Source of the DNA: Volvox africanus
Lineage: Eukaryota; Chlorophyta; Chlorophyceae; Chlamydomonadales; Volvocaceae
Assembly (NCBI GenBank): GCA_030268105.1
Contig: BSDZ01000016.1
Span: forward strand, 2,921,501-2,985,500
Reading direction: 5' to 3'
Length of the DNA stretch: 64,000 nt
A model generated the notes under the pieces. It ran no database searches, was not told the origin of the DNA, and saw only the letters and a program-made list of their open reading frames with translations. The first letter of the stretch is position 1. Each line of letters starts with the position of its first letter. Shown here in pieces: positions 50,301-61,658 of this stretch. The translations under genes were made by a program, and so were the position numbers.

Positions 50301-53300
50301 TTCCGGCATTCGCATGATGCAAGGGTCCGAATAACGATATTCGGTTGCAAGGCATGCATCGCGACAAGTGCGGCGCTCTCAACGTGTGCTGTAATGAAGT
50401 AATATTATATCAAATAATATTACTTATCGTTTCGTAGCACGAGCATAATGCGCACTTCAATGCTTCGGGATTTCATGCATGCTAGGCGGATTTGCCATGA
50501 TGCGATGTCGCGATGGATAATGATATCATGCCAAATGCATATATAAATGTACACGAATACATTTATATCATGCAGGTTCATTTATATGCAATAATCATTC
50601 ATGCGTTCATCAAGATAACACTTCGCCTTGTAGGGTCGCATCGACCTACGCATCGGCGGGAAACGAACCGTAGCACAATAAGTAGCACTTCACCTCGTAG
50701 CGTCGGATCGACCTACACATCGGCGGGAAACGAACCGTAGCACAACAACGCACGTACGCATGAGTTGCATTGGCTATGCTAGGGCTTGGTGTCTTTTCAG
50801 TCAGCGAGATATTAAGCCTAGGAACGGGAATTGACAATCTCATCACCTCAGGGATGGCATCGTGCCCTTGCGCTTGAGGTAACGGCAGAACCCGTGGTCC
50901 AGCAGTGTTGTCCATATTCGTATTAACTGCTGAATGTGGCACAATTAAGTGGGCAGGGGTCTGAAGGACAAGGGGCTCTTGAGTGGCTCGCGTGCCAACA
51001 GTCTCAAGACCTCTATCCGGAGCTCTAGCAGCCACAACAAAATCGGGTTGGCTAGCTAAGCTAGTGAGCGGCATATCATCGCGTTCCATGGACATGGAAC
51101 ACGAAGCAATACCCTAGGTTTGCGTAATAGAAGCCGACTTCTATCGCAAAGGCAAGAGTACAAAGCGATTCGGTGAGCCTACCGACAGTACTCTTGAGAA
51201 GATTCAGTAAACTCAGCAAGTACTTGCCCAGCTGAGTCCTGATCTCCGTAGTTTGGGCGATGAGAGTCGCCAACTGGTCCGGACGAAAGCCGGTCTCAGT
51301 CGTCGCGGCAAGCAATGCCGGTGCACTGAGATTACCTGCGACTCAGAGCGTACACTTACACAACAAGTGCAGCAATCTAAGCAAAAGCAATTAAACAATT
51401 ACAAACCGGAAGCGGCGGCGTCCAAAACAGCGCGGCCTAGGTCTTCGGCAAAAGTATCTAGCGGTCCTCGTGGTTCGTCGCTGGAACTCGCCATAGAAAG
51501 AGCCTACTTCCGATTAGACAAAGAGAGACAGTTAGGCAACGAACCTGTCTCGATACCAATGTGTTGTACCTCTCCTTCGTGTTTGCTCATAAGTATCTGC
51601 ACGTCTGAAGGCTTTTGACACCGATGCGCGAGCACTTGCAAGTACAACAAGGCAAGCGCGAGCAAACAGAGACAGCGGAAGACTTCAAGACAAGAAGAGA
51701 TATAACTTACAGTCGTACAGATCGAAGCGGTGCAATGGACGTAATCGCCGTCAGCGCCGGAAGCAAGCAATCATCACGCGGCGGTGATAAGCGAAGTTTA
51801 GGCTTAGCTCGGGCTAAGTAGGATAGCGTATAGCAATAATAATGTAGAACACACGAGTGTTCTTCCGGTGCTGAATATCTTATCTTGCTTAGCCGTACTC
51901 GCATCTGTTATACTCGCAGCATCACAATGTCGTACGATTCACACTAGGAGGCCGATCCTAAGTGTGACAACCCTACTGCGTATAGGCGATGTCCAAGCAT
52001 AACAATGTATAAGCCTTTCCGGCATTCGCATGATGCAAGGGTCCGAATAACGATATTCGGTTGCAAGGCATGCATCGCGACAAGTGCGGCGCTCTCAACG
52101 TGTGCTGTAATGAAGTAATATTATATCAAATAATATTACTTATCGTTTCGTAGCACGAGCATAATGCGCACTTCAATGCTTCGGGATTTCATGCATGCTA
52201 GGCGGATTTGCCATGATGCGATGTCGCGATGGATAATGATATCATGCCAAATGCATATATAAATGTACACGAATACATTTATATCATGCAGGTTCATTTA
52301 TATGCAATAATCATTCATGCGTTCATCAAGATAACACTTCGCCTTGTAGGGTCGCATCGACCTACGCATCGGCGGGAAACGAACCGTAGCACAATAAGTA
52401 GCACTTCACCTCGTAGCGTCGGATCGACCTACACATCGGCGGGAAACGAACCGTAGCACAACAACGCACGTACGCATGAGTTGCATTGGCTATGCTAGGG
52501 CTTGGTGTCTTTTCAGTCAGCGAGATATTAAGCCTAGGAACGGGAATTGACAATCTCATCACCTCAGGGATGGCATCGTGCCCTTGCGCTTGAGGTAACG
52601 GCAGAACCCGTGGTCCAGCAGTGTTGTCCATATTCGTATTAACTGCTGAATGTGGCACAATTAAGTGGGCAGGGGTCTGAAGGACAAGGGGCTCTTGAGT
52701 GGCTCGCGTGCCAACAGTCTCAAGACCTCTATCCGGAGCTCTAGCAGCCACAACAAAATCGGGTTGGCTAGCTAAGCTAGTGAGCGGCATATCATCGCGT
52801 TCCATGGACATGGAACACGAAGCAATACCCTAGGTTTGCGTAATAGAAGCCGACTTCTATCGCAAAGGCAAGAGTACAAAGCGATTCGGTGAGCCTACCG
52901 ACAGTACTCTTGAGAAGATTCAGTAAACTCAGCAAGTAATTGCCCAGCTGAGTCCTGATCTCCGTAGTTTGGGCGATGAGAGTCGCCAACTGGTCCGGAC
53001 GAAAGCCGGTCTCAGTCGTCGCGGCAAGCAATGCCGGTGCACTGAGATTACCTGCGACTCAGAGCGTACACTTACACAACAAGTGCAGCAATCTAAGCAA
53101 AAGCAATTAAACAATTACAAACCGGAAGCGGCGGCGTCCAAAACAGCGCGGCCTAGGTCTTCGGCAAAAGTATCTAGCGGTCCTCGTGGTTCGTCGCTGG
53201 AACTCGCCATAGAAAGAGCCTACTTCCGATTAGACAAAGAGAGACAGTTAGGCAACGAACCTGTCTCGATACCAATGTGTTGTACCTCTCCTTCGTGTTT

Positions 53301-56300
53301 GCTCATAAGTATCTGCACGTCTGAAGGCTTTCGACACCGATGCGCGAGCACTTGCAAGTACAACAAGGCAAGCGCGAGCAAACAGAGACAGCGGAAGACT
53401 TCAAGACAAGAAGAGATATAACTTACAGTCGTACAGATCGAAGCGGTGCAATGGACGTAATCGCCGTCAGCGCCGGAAGCAAGCAATCATCACGCGGCGG
53501 TGATAAGCGAAGTTTAGGCTTAGCTCGGGCTAAGTAGGATAGCGTATAGCAATAATAATGTAGAACACACGAGTGTTCTTCCGGTGCTGAATATCTTATC
53601 TTGCTTAGCCGTACTCGCATCTGTTATACTCGCAGCATCACAATGTCGTACGATTCACACTAGGAGGCCGATCCTAAGTGTGACAACCCTACTGCGTATA
53701 GGCGATGTCCAAGCATAACAATGTATAAGCCTTTCCGGCATTCGCATGATGCAAGGGTCCGAATAACGATATTCGGTTGCAAGGCATGCATCGCGACAAG
53801 TGCGGCGCTCTCAACGTGTGCTGTAATGAAGTAATATTATATCAAATAATATTACTTATCGTTTCGTAGCACGAGCATAATGCGCACTTCAATGCTTCGG
53901 GATTTCATGCATGCTAGGCGGATTTGCCATGATGCGATGTCGCGATGGATAATGATATCATGCCAAATGCATATATAAATGTACACGAATACATTTATAT
54001 CATGCAGGTTCATTTATATGCAATAATCATTCATGCGTTCATCAAGATAACACTTCGCCTTGTAGGGTCGCATCGACCTACGCATCGGCGGGAAACGAAC
54101 CGTAGCACAATAAGTAGCACTTCACCTCGTAGCGTCGGATCGACCTACACATCGGCGGGAAACGAACCGTAGCACAACAACGCACGTACGCATGAGTTGC
54201 ATTGGCTATGCTAGGGCTTGGTGTCTTTTCAGTCAGCGAGATATTAAGCCTAGGAACGGGAATTGACAATCTCATCACCTCAGGGATGGCATCGTGCCCT
54301 TGCGCTTGAGGTAACGGCAGAACCCGTGGTCCAGCAGTGTTGTCCATATTCGTATTAACTGCTGAATGTGGCACAATTAAGTGGGCAGGGGTCTGAAGGA
54401 CAAGGGGCTCTTGAGTGGCTCGCGTGCCAACAGTCTCAAGACCTCTATCCGGAGCTCTAGCAGCCACAACAAAATCGGGTTGGCTAGCTAAGCTAGTGAG
54501 CGGCATATCATCGCGTTCCATGGACATGGAACACGAAGCAATACCCTAGGTTTGCGTAATAGAAGCCGACTTCTATCGCAAAGGCAAGAGTACAAAGCGA
54601 TTCGGTGAGCCTACCGACAGTACTCTTGAGAAGATTCAGTAAACTCAGCAAGTACTTGCCCAGCTGAGTCCTGATCTCCGTAGTTTGGGCGATGAGAGTC
54701 GCCAACTGGTCCGGACGAAAGCCGGTCTCAGTCGTCGCGGCAAGCAATGCCGGTGCACTGAGATTACCTGCGACTCAGAGCGTACACTTACACAACAAGT
54801 GCAGCAATCTAAGCAAAAGCAATTAAACAATTACAAACCGGAAGCGGCGGCGTCCAAAACAGCGCGGCCTAGGTCTTCGGCAAAAGTATCTAGCGGTCCT
54901 CGTGGTTCGTCGCTGGAACTCGCCATAGAAAGAGCCTACTTCCGATTAGACAAAGAGAGACAGTTAGGCAACGAACCTGTCTCGATACCAATGTGTTGTA
55001 CCTCTCCTTCGTGTTTGCTCATAAGTATCTGCACGTCTGAAGGCTTTCGACACCGATGCGCGAGCACTTGCAAGTACAACAAGGCAAGCGCGAGCAAACA
55101 GAGACAGCGGAAGACTTCAAGACAAGAAGAGATATAACTTACAGTCGTACAGATCGAAGCGGTGCAATGGACGTAATCGCCGTCAGCGCCGGAAGCAAGC
55201 AATCATCACGCGGCGGTGATAAGCGAAGTTTAGGCTTAGCTCGGGCTAAGTAGGATAGCGTATAGCAATAATAATGTAGAACACACGAGTGTTCTTCCGG
55301 TGCTGAATATCTTATCTTGCTTAGCCGTACTCGCATCTGTTATACTCGCAGCATCACAATGTCGTACGATTCACACTAGGAGGCCGATCCTAAGTGTGAC
55401 AACCCTACTGCGTATAGGCGATGTCCAAGCATAACAATGTATAAGCCTTTCCGGCATTCGCATGATGCAAGGGTCCGAATAACGATATTCGGTTGCAAGG
55501 CATGCATCGCGACAAGTGCGGCGCTCTCAACGTGTGCTGTAATGAAGTAATATTATATCAAATAATATTACTTATCGTTTCGTAGCACGAGCATAATGCG
55601 CACTTCAATGCTTCGGGATTTCATGCATGCTAGGCGGATTTGCCATGATGCGATGTCGCGATGGATAATGATATCATGCCAAATGCATATATAAATGTAC
55701 ACGAATACATTTATATCATGCAGGTTCATTTATATGCAATAATCATTCATGCGTTCATCAAGATAACACTTCGCCTTGTAGGGTCGCATCGACCTACGCA
55801 TCGGCGGGAAACGAACCGTAGCACAATAAGTAGCACTTCACCTCGTAGCGTCGGATCGACCTACACATCGGCGGGAAACGAACCGTAGCACAACAACGCA
55901 CGTACGCATGAGTTGCATTGGCTATGCTAGGGCTTGGTGTCTTTTCAGTCAGCGAGATATTAAGCCTAGGAACGGGAATTGACAATCTCATCACCTCAGG
56001 GATGGCATCGTGCCCTTGCGCTTGAGGTAACGGCAGAACCCGTGGTCCAGCAGTGTTGTCCATATTCGTATTAACTGCTGAATGTGGCACAATTAAGTGG
56101 GCAGGGGTCTGAAGGACAAGGGGCTCTTGAGTGGCTCGCGTGCCAACAGTCTCAAGACCTCTATCCGGAGCTCTAGCAGCCACAACAAAATCGGGTTGGC
56201 TAGCTAAGCTAGTGAGCGGCATATCATCGCGTTCCATGGACATGGAACACGAAGCAATACCCTAGGTTTGCGTAATAGAAGCCGACTTCTATCGCAAAGG

Positions 56301-59300
56301 CAAGAGTACAAAGCGATTCGGTGAGCCTACCGACAGTACTCTTGAGAAGATTCAGTAAACTCAGCAAGTACTTGCCCAGCTGAGTCCTGATCTCCGTAGT
56401 TTGGGCGATGAGAGTCGCCAACTGGTCCGGACGAAAGCCGGTCTCAGTCGTCGCGGCAAGCAATGCCGGTGCACTGAGATTACCTGCGACTCAGAGCGTA
56501 CACTTACACAACAAGTGCAGCAATCTAAGCAAAAGCAATTAAACAATTACAAACCGGAAGCGGCGGCGTCCAAAACAGCGCGGCCTAGGTCTTCGGCAAA
56601 AGTATCTAGCGGTCCTCGTGGTTCGTCGCTGGAACTCGCCATAGAAAGAGCCTACTTCCGATTAGACAAAGAGAGACAGTTAGGCAACGAACCTGTCTCG
56701 ATACCAATGTGTTGTACCTCTCCTTCGTGTTTGCTCATAAGTATCTGCACGTCTGAAGGCTTTCGACACCGATGCGCGAGCACTTGCAAGTACAACAAGG
56801 CAAGCGCGAGCAAACAGAGACAGCGGAAGACTTCAAGACAAGAAGAGATATAACTTACAGTCGTACAGATCGAAGCGGTGCAATGGACGTAATCGCCGTC
56901 AGCGCCGGAAGCAAGCAATCATCACGCGGCGGTGATAAGCGAAGTTTAGGCTTAGCTCGGGCTAAGTAGGATAGCGTATAGCAATAATAATGTAGAACAC
57001 ACGAGTGTTCTTCCGGTGCTGAATATCTTATCTTGCTTAGCCGTACTCGCATCTGTTATACTCGCAGCATCACAATGTCGTACGATTCACACTAGGAGGC
57101 CGATCCTAAGTGTGACAACCCTACTGCGTATAGGCGATGTCCAAGCATAACAATGTATAAGCCTTTCCGGCATTCGCATGATGCAAGGGTCCGAATAACG
57201 ATATTCGGTTGCAAGGCATGCATCGCGACAAGTGCGGCGCTCTCAACGTGTGCTGTAATGAAGTAATATTATATCAAATAATATTACTTATCGTTTCGTA
57301 GCACGAGCATAATGCGCACTTCAATGCTTCGGGATTTCATGCATGCTAGGCGGATTTGCCATGATGCGATGTCGCGATGGATAATGATATCATGCCAAAT
57401 GCATATATAAATGTACACGAATACATTTATATCATGCAGGTTCATTTATATGCAATAATCATTCATGCGTTCATCAAGATAACACTTCGCCTTGTAGGGT
57501 CGCATCGACCTACGCATCGGCGGGAAACGAACCGTAGCACAATAAGTAGCACTTCACCTCGTAGCGTCGGATCGACCTACACATCGGCGGGAAACGAACC
57601 GTAGCACAACAACGCACGTACGCATGAGTTGCATTGGCTATGCTAGGGCTTGGTGTCTTTTCAGTCAGCGAGATATTAAGCCTAGGAACGGGAATTGACA
57701 ATCTCATCACCTCAGGGATGGCATCGTGCCCTTGCGCTTGAGGTAACGGCAGAACCCGTGGTCCAGCAGTGTTGTCCATATTCGTATTAACTGCTGAATG
57801 TGGCACAATTAAGTGGGCAGGGGTCTGAAGGACAAGGGGCTCTTGAGTGGCTCGCGTGCCAACAGTCTCAAGACCTCTATCCGGAGCTCTAGCAGCCACA
57901 ACAAAATCGGGTTGGCTAGCTAAGCTAGTGAGCGGCATATCATCGCGTTCCATGGACATGGAACACGAAGCAATACCCTAGGTTTGCGTAATAGAAGCCG
58001 ACTTCTATCGCAAAGGCAAGAGTACAAAGCGATTCGGTGAGCCTACCGACAGTACTCTTGAGAAGATTCAGTAAACTCAGCAAGTACTTGCCCAGCTGAG
58101 TCCTGATCTCCGTAGTTTGGGCGATGAGAGTCGCCAACTGGTCCGGACGAAAGCCGGTCTCAGTCGTCGCGGCAAGCAATGCCGGTGCACTGAGATTACC
58201 TGCGACTCAGAGCGTACACTTACACAACAAGTGCAGCAATCTAAGCAAAAGCAATTAAACAATTACAAACCGGAAGCGGCGGCGTCCAAAACAGCGCGGC
58301 CTAGGTCTTCGGCAAAAGTATCTAGCGGTCCTCGTGGTTCGTCGCTGGAACTCGCCATAGAAAGAGCCTACTTCCGATTAGACAAAGAGAGACAGTTAGG
58401 CAACGAACCTGTCTCGATACCAATGTGTTGTACCTCTCCTTCGTGTTTGCTCATAAGTATCTGCACGTCTGAAGGCTTTCGACACCGATGCGCGAGCACT
58501 TGCAAGTACAACAAGGCAAGCGTGAGCAAACAGAGACAGCGGAAGACTTCAAGACAAGAAGAGATATAACTTACAGTCTTACAGATCGAAGCGGTGCAAT
58601 GGACGTAATCGCCGTCAGCGCCGGAAGCAAGCAATCATCACGCGGCGGTGATAAGCGAAGTTTAGGCTTAGCTCGGGCTAAGTAGGATAGCGTATAGCAA
58701 TAATAATGTAGAACACACGAGTGTTCTTCCGGTGCTGAATATCTTATCTTGCTTAGCCGTACTCGCATCTGTTATACTCACAGCATCACAATGTCGTACG
58801 ATTCACACTAGGAGGCCGATCCTAAGTGTGACAACCCTACTGCGTATAGGCGATGTCCAAGCATAACAATGTATAAGCCTTTCCGGCATTCGCATGATGC
58901 AAGGGTCCGAATAACGATATTCGGTTGCAAGGCATGCATCGCGACAAGTGCGGCGCTCTCAACGTGTGCTGTAATGAAGTAATATTATATCAAATAATAT
59001 TACTTATCGTTTCGTAGCACGAGCATAATGCGCACTTCAATGCTTCGGGATTTCATGCATGCTAGGCGGATTTGCCATGATGCGATGTCGCGATGGATAA
59101 TGATATCATGCCAAATGCATATATAAATGTACACGAATACATTTATATCATGCAGGTTCATTTATATGCAATAATCATTCATGCGTTCATCAAGATAACA
59201 CTTCGCCTTGTAGGGTCGCATCGACCTACGCATCGGCGGGAAACGAACCGTAGCACAATAAGTAGCACTTCACCTCGTAGCGTCGGATCGACCTACACAT

Positions 59301-59327
59301 CGGCGGGAAACGAACCGTAGCACAACA

Positions 59328-59939
59328 ACGCACGTACGCATGAGTTGCATTGGCTATGCTAGGGCTTGGTGTCTTTTCAGTCAGCGAGATATTAAGCCTA
59401 GGAACGGGAATTGACAATCTCATCACCTCAGGGATGGCATCGTGCCCTTGCGCTTGAGGTAACGGCAGAACCCGTGGTTCAGCAGTGTTGTCCATATTCG
59501 TATTAACTGCTGAATGTGGCACAATTAAGTGGGCAGGGGTCTGAAGGACAAGGGGCTCTTGAGTGGCTCGCGTGCCAACAGTCTCAAGACCTCTATCCGG
59601 AGCTCTAGCAGCCACAACAAAATCGGGTTGGCTAGCTAAGCTAGTGAGCGGCATATCATCGCGTTCCGTGGACATGGAACACGAAGCAATACCCTAGGTT
59701 TGCGTAATAGAAGCCAACTTCTATCGCAAAGGCAAGAGTACAAAGCGATTCGGTGTTCCTACCGACAGTACTCTTGAGAAGATTCAGTAAACTCAGCAAG
59801 TACTTGCCCAGCTGAGTCCTGATCTCCGTAGTTTGGGCGATGAGAGTCGCCAACTGGTCCGGACGAAAGCCGGTCTCAGTCGTCGCGGCAAGCAATGCCA
59901 GAGCGCTGAGATTACCTGCGACTCAGAGCGTACACTTAC
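59328..59939 (-). repeat. Truncated terminal array unit
   Basis: Last internal segment, ending at TACACTTAC near 59939 after 612 of 814 bases. Toward its end it carries private changes not seen elsewhere: 59716 (GCCAAC), 59756-59757 (GGTGTTCC) and 59900-59905 (CCAGAGCGC). Array edges usually escape homogenisation, so this is probably the true right edge of the satellite. Confidence 0.85.
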
Positions 59940-60281
59940 TGTAGCAGTCCTTTTCAGAATACTACAAGATTTGTGCGGAAGCGTAGCTTTTGTAGAATTA
60001 GAAATAGCTCGCAAGTAAGTTAGCGTCGCGAAATGGTACATCTATTGGGAATAATTGGTGACAGCGGAGTCTTGAACTCCGAACAATTAGTATTGTGATA
60101 CTAAAATGTCAGGCCTTAGCTCTTCACCAGGGTGACTTTAATATTGGCTCACCTAGCCATGATGTACGGCAATCTTCTTTGCCAATCGCGAAGTTTACTC
60201 GTAGTTAGTTTTCGGTTAGGCATCATGCTTATTGCAATATTGCCTACCGCTTTATCTGGGGTAGGTAAATGTAGTTTCCTA
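59940..60281. other. Unassigned stretch between the array and retrotransposon 2
   Basis: 342 bp with no gene recognised. It lies exactly where the 3' LTR of retrotransposon 2 should be, since the polypurine tract follows at about 60284, and it begins TGTAGCAG at the array junction. It may be that LTR or a remnant of it, but I do not see a clear matching CA end next to the tract and there is no second LTR in the window to compare. It includes the tRNA-like segment at 60057-60128. Confidence 0.4.
60057..60128 (-). other. tRNA-like segment (possible tRNA pseudogene or SINE fragment)
   Basis: 72 bases on the minus strand from GGTGAAG to TGTCACC. They contain a perfect T-arm (CGGAG, loop TTCAAGA, CTCCG) and ends that pair except for one mismatch and one wobble. 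The middle forms TTAGTAT-CACA-ATACTAA, which gives an even-numbered loop rather than the 7-base anticodon loop. No convincing D-arm folds and there is one extra base before the acceptor. Not a normal functional tRNA. Confidence 0.3.
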
Positions 60282-60283
60282 CC

Positions 60284-60297
60284 TTCCCCCCCCTCTG
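60284..60297 (-). other. Polypurine tract of retrotransposon 2
   Basis: Reads on the minus strand as AGAGGGGGGGGAA, about 20 bases after the chromodomain stop. Position and composition are as expected for the plus-strand primer site, so the 3' LTR should begin immediately to the left of about 60282. Confidence 0.7.
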
Positions 60298-60318
60298 AAG
60301 CGAAACGTCCTGGGAGCG

Positions 60319-60600
60319 TCACCGTCTCCTCTTGGATGAGGTTCCTTTCTCAGTGGGTCTGGGCCCTTTGGCTTTGAGTCTTCGCTCATATTCCTCGATG
60401 GCTTCCACCAGAGGATCTGATTCTTTCAGTGATGCCTCGGTTTCATATGTATTGTGAGTGGAATCATATCCTTCCCACTTGATAAGGTACTCTCGACGAG
60501 TTTTACCTCTGCCCCCACGGATTGAGACATCCCGATGATCTACAATGGCTTTAACCATGTAGAATGGTTCACCCTCAATAACGTGTGGTGAGGGTGGTTG
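60319..60600 (-). pseudogene. Chromodomain of retrotransposon 2
   Basis: Open segment after the TGA at 60601, in frame with the integrase segment upstream. It contains YMVKAIVDHRD, a basic loop, REYLIKWEGYD and NTYETEASL, the typical chromodomain order. Where most chromodomains have a tryptophan in NTWEP, this copy has tyrosine (NTYET). It ends at TGA 60319-60321 with a basic tail. Separation from integrase by a stop indicates decay. Confidence 0.85.
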
Positions 60601-61176
60601 TCACTGAGCGTCCTCCTTGAATGGTTTCAGGAGTGACACATGAAAGACCGGGTGTAGGCGAGATTCAGCTGGTAAGCCATGTTTTACCGCTGTTTCACCG
60701 ATATTAGCGACAACTGTATTAGCGACAACTGGGCCAATGAATTTTGGCATCAGCTTCTTAGTTCCAGGTTTTTTAAGGTTAATATTCTTGGTACTTAACA
60801 GCACTTTTTGCCCAACCTCATAACGCACGGGGTGCCGAGAAGAGTCAGCATCCTGTTTTTGTCTAGATTGCGCAGCCTGGAGACAAGTTTTAGCGAGTTG
60901 CAATCGCTTGCGCATGATGGAGTACTCATCAGCAGCTGGCACTTTCGAGGGTATATGCAGGTCAACCGGCACACGCGGTTGCTGGACACCATTAAGCAAA
61001 AATGGTGTCATACCTGTCGAACGTTGTTTGGAGTTATTGATAGCAAACTCAATCAACGGTAAGTGATCATCCCAATCATCCTGATTAGGGGAGATATAGT
61101 GCCGTAATGTCTCTTCCAGTAAGCGGTTCATTCGCTCTGTTTGTCCATCTGTTTGTGGATGGAAGGCTGTGCTCAT
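60601..61176 (-). pseudogene. Integrase C-terminal half of retrotransposon 2
   Basis: 191 residues starting at MSTAFHPQTDGQTE, which holds the catalytic glutamate (residue 14). It continues through EFAINNSKQRSTGMTPF to KFIGPVVAN, a GPY/F-like module, and LHPVFHVSLLKPF. A 15-bp tandem duplication at 60703-60732 adds a repeated VVAN in the GPY/F region. The frame differs from the N-terminal integrase segment because of a small insertion around 61175. It ends at TGA 60601-60603. Confidence 0.9.
60703..60732. repeat. 15-bp tandem duplication inside integrase of retrotransposon 2
   Basis: Two copies of ATTAGCGACAACTG plus one variable base (T then G). The duplication keeps the frame and inserts five residues after the GPV motif. 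It looks like replication slippage. Confidence 0.8.
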
Positions 61177-61192
61177 ATCTCCATATGAGCAT
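61171..61192. other. Perfect inverted repeat at an integrase frameshift, retrotransposon 2
   Basis: TGCTCATAT and ATATGAGCA flank CTCC. The structure lies just upstream of the HPQTDGQTE motif, where about eight extra bases shift the frame. One arm could have been templated by the other through fold-back synthesis. Confidence 0.7.
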
Positions 61193-61658
61193 GGGTACCC
61201 AATAGGCGAAATATTTCCTTCCAGAAATTGCTTGTAAAACGTGGGTCCCGGTCAGAGATAATGTTCTTTGGAAGGCCGTGCTGCCGGAATACAGTGGCTA
61301 CAAAAAGGCGAGCCAACTCTTCCGCTCCTGCGGTCGTGTGGGTGGGAGCAAAGTGCGTCATTTTGCTCAGCCGGTCCACAAACACTACGATCGCATCATG
61401 CCCATTGCGAGTTGTTGGTAGCTGGGTTATCAAATCCATTGATATGCTCTCCCACACGGAAGAAGGTATGGGGAGCGGCTGCAGCAAACCACCCGGCTTA
61501 GTGTTGGTTGGTTTGTTATGCTGACATTGAGGACAAGACTTGACGTAGGCCTTCACGTCAGTATCTAGTCCAGGCCACCAGTACGTTTGTGCGATCGCTT
61601 GTTTGGTGCGGTCAATGCCGCGGTGGCCAGCGCATGGGGTATCATGATGACCCGTCAT
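61173..61658 (-). pseudogene. Integrase N-terminal half of retrotransposon 2
   Basis: 161 residues. The zinc-binding module has H5 or H4, H12, C42 and C45 (HHDTPCAGH, SCPQCQ). The core has D75 (SMDLITQLP) and D136 (IISDRDPRF). The third catalytic residue is in the next segment in another frame. The upstream boundary is an overlapping stop/start (ATGA), consistent with a one-base loss near 61657. Confidence 0.9.

Larger units (their letters stand above)
19860..59939 (-). repeat. Satellite block B: 1,716-bp LTR+leader tandem repeat
   Basis: Continuation of the array after retrotransposon 1. It has 23 complete internal segments (814 bp, starting at 19860 and every 1,716 bp after) and 23 complete LTRs (902 bp, first 20674-21575, last 58426-59327). 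A truncated final internal segment follows at 59328-59939. All units are in one orientation with constant length. Differences are isolated substitutions, such as TTTTGACACC at 22441, 37885 and 51613, GCGTGAGC at 31066, 32780, 36212, 49940 and 58520, and CAGTCGTACAG in most units from 38 to 57 kb. No coding gene beyond small gag-derived frames was found. Confidence 0.97.

Noticed and set aside
1..59939. Dozens of recurring 60-150-codon frames on both strands treated as a gene family
   Set aside because: They recur because the DNA repeats every 1,716 bp, overlap each other on both strands and run across the LTR boundary. Only the gag-derived and leader frames on the minus strand have any basis, and even those are weak.
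1..59939. CRISPR array or rDNA-type tandem gene array
   Set aside because: The repeat is 1.7 kb with no spacers and no rRNA-like sequence; LTR ends, primer-like site and homology to the pol-containing element explain it.
60057..60128. Functional tRNA gene
   Set aside because: No 7-base anticodon loop, no clear D-arm, and an extra base at the acceptor junction.
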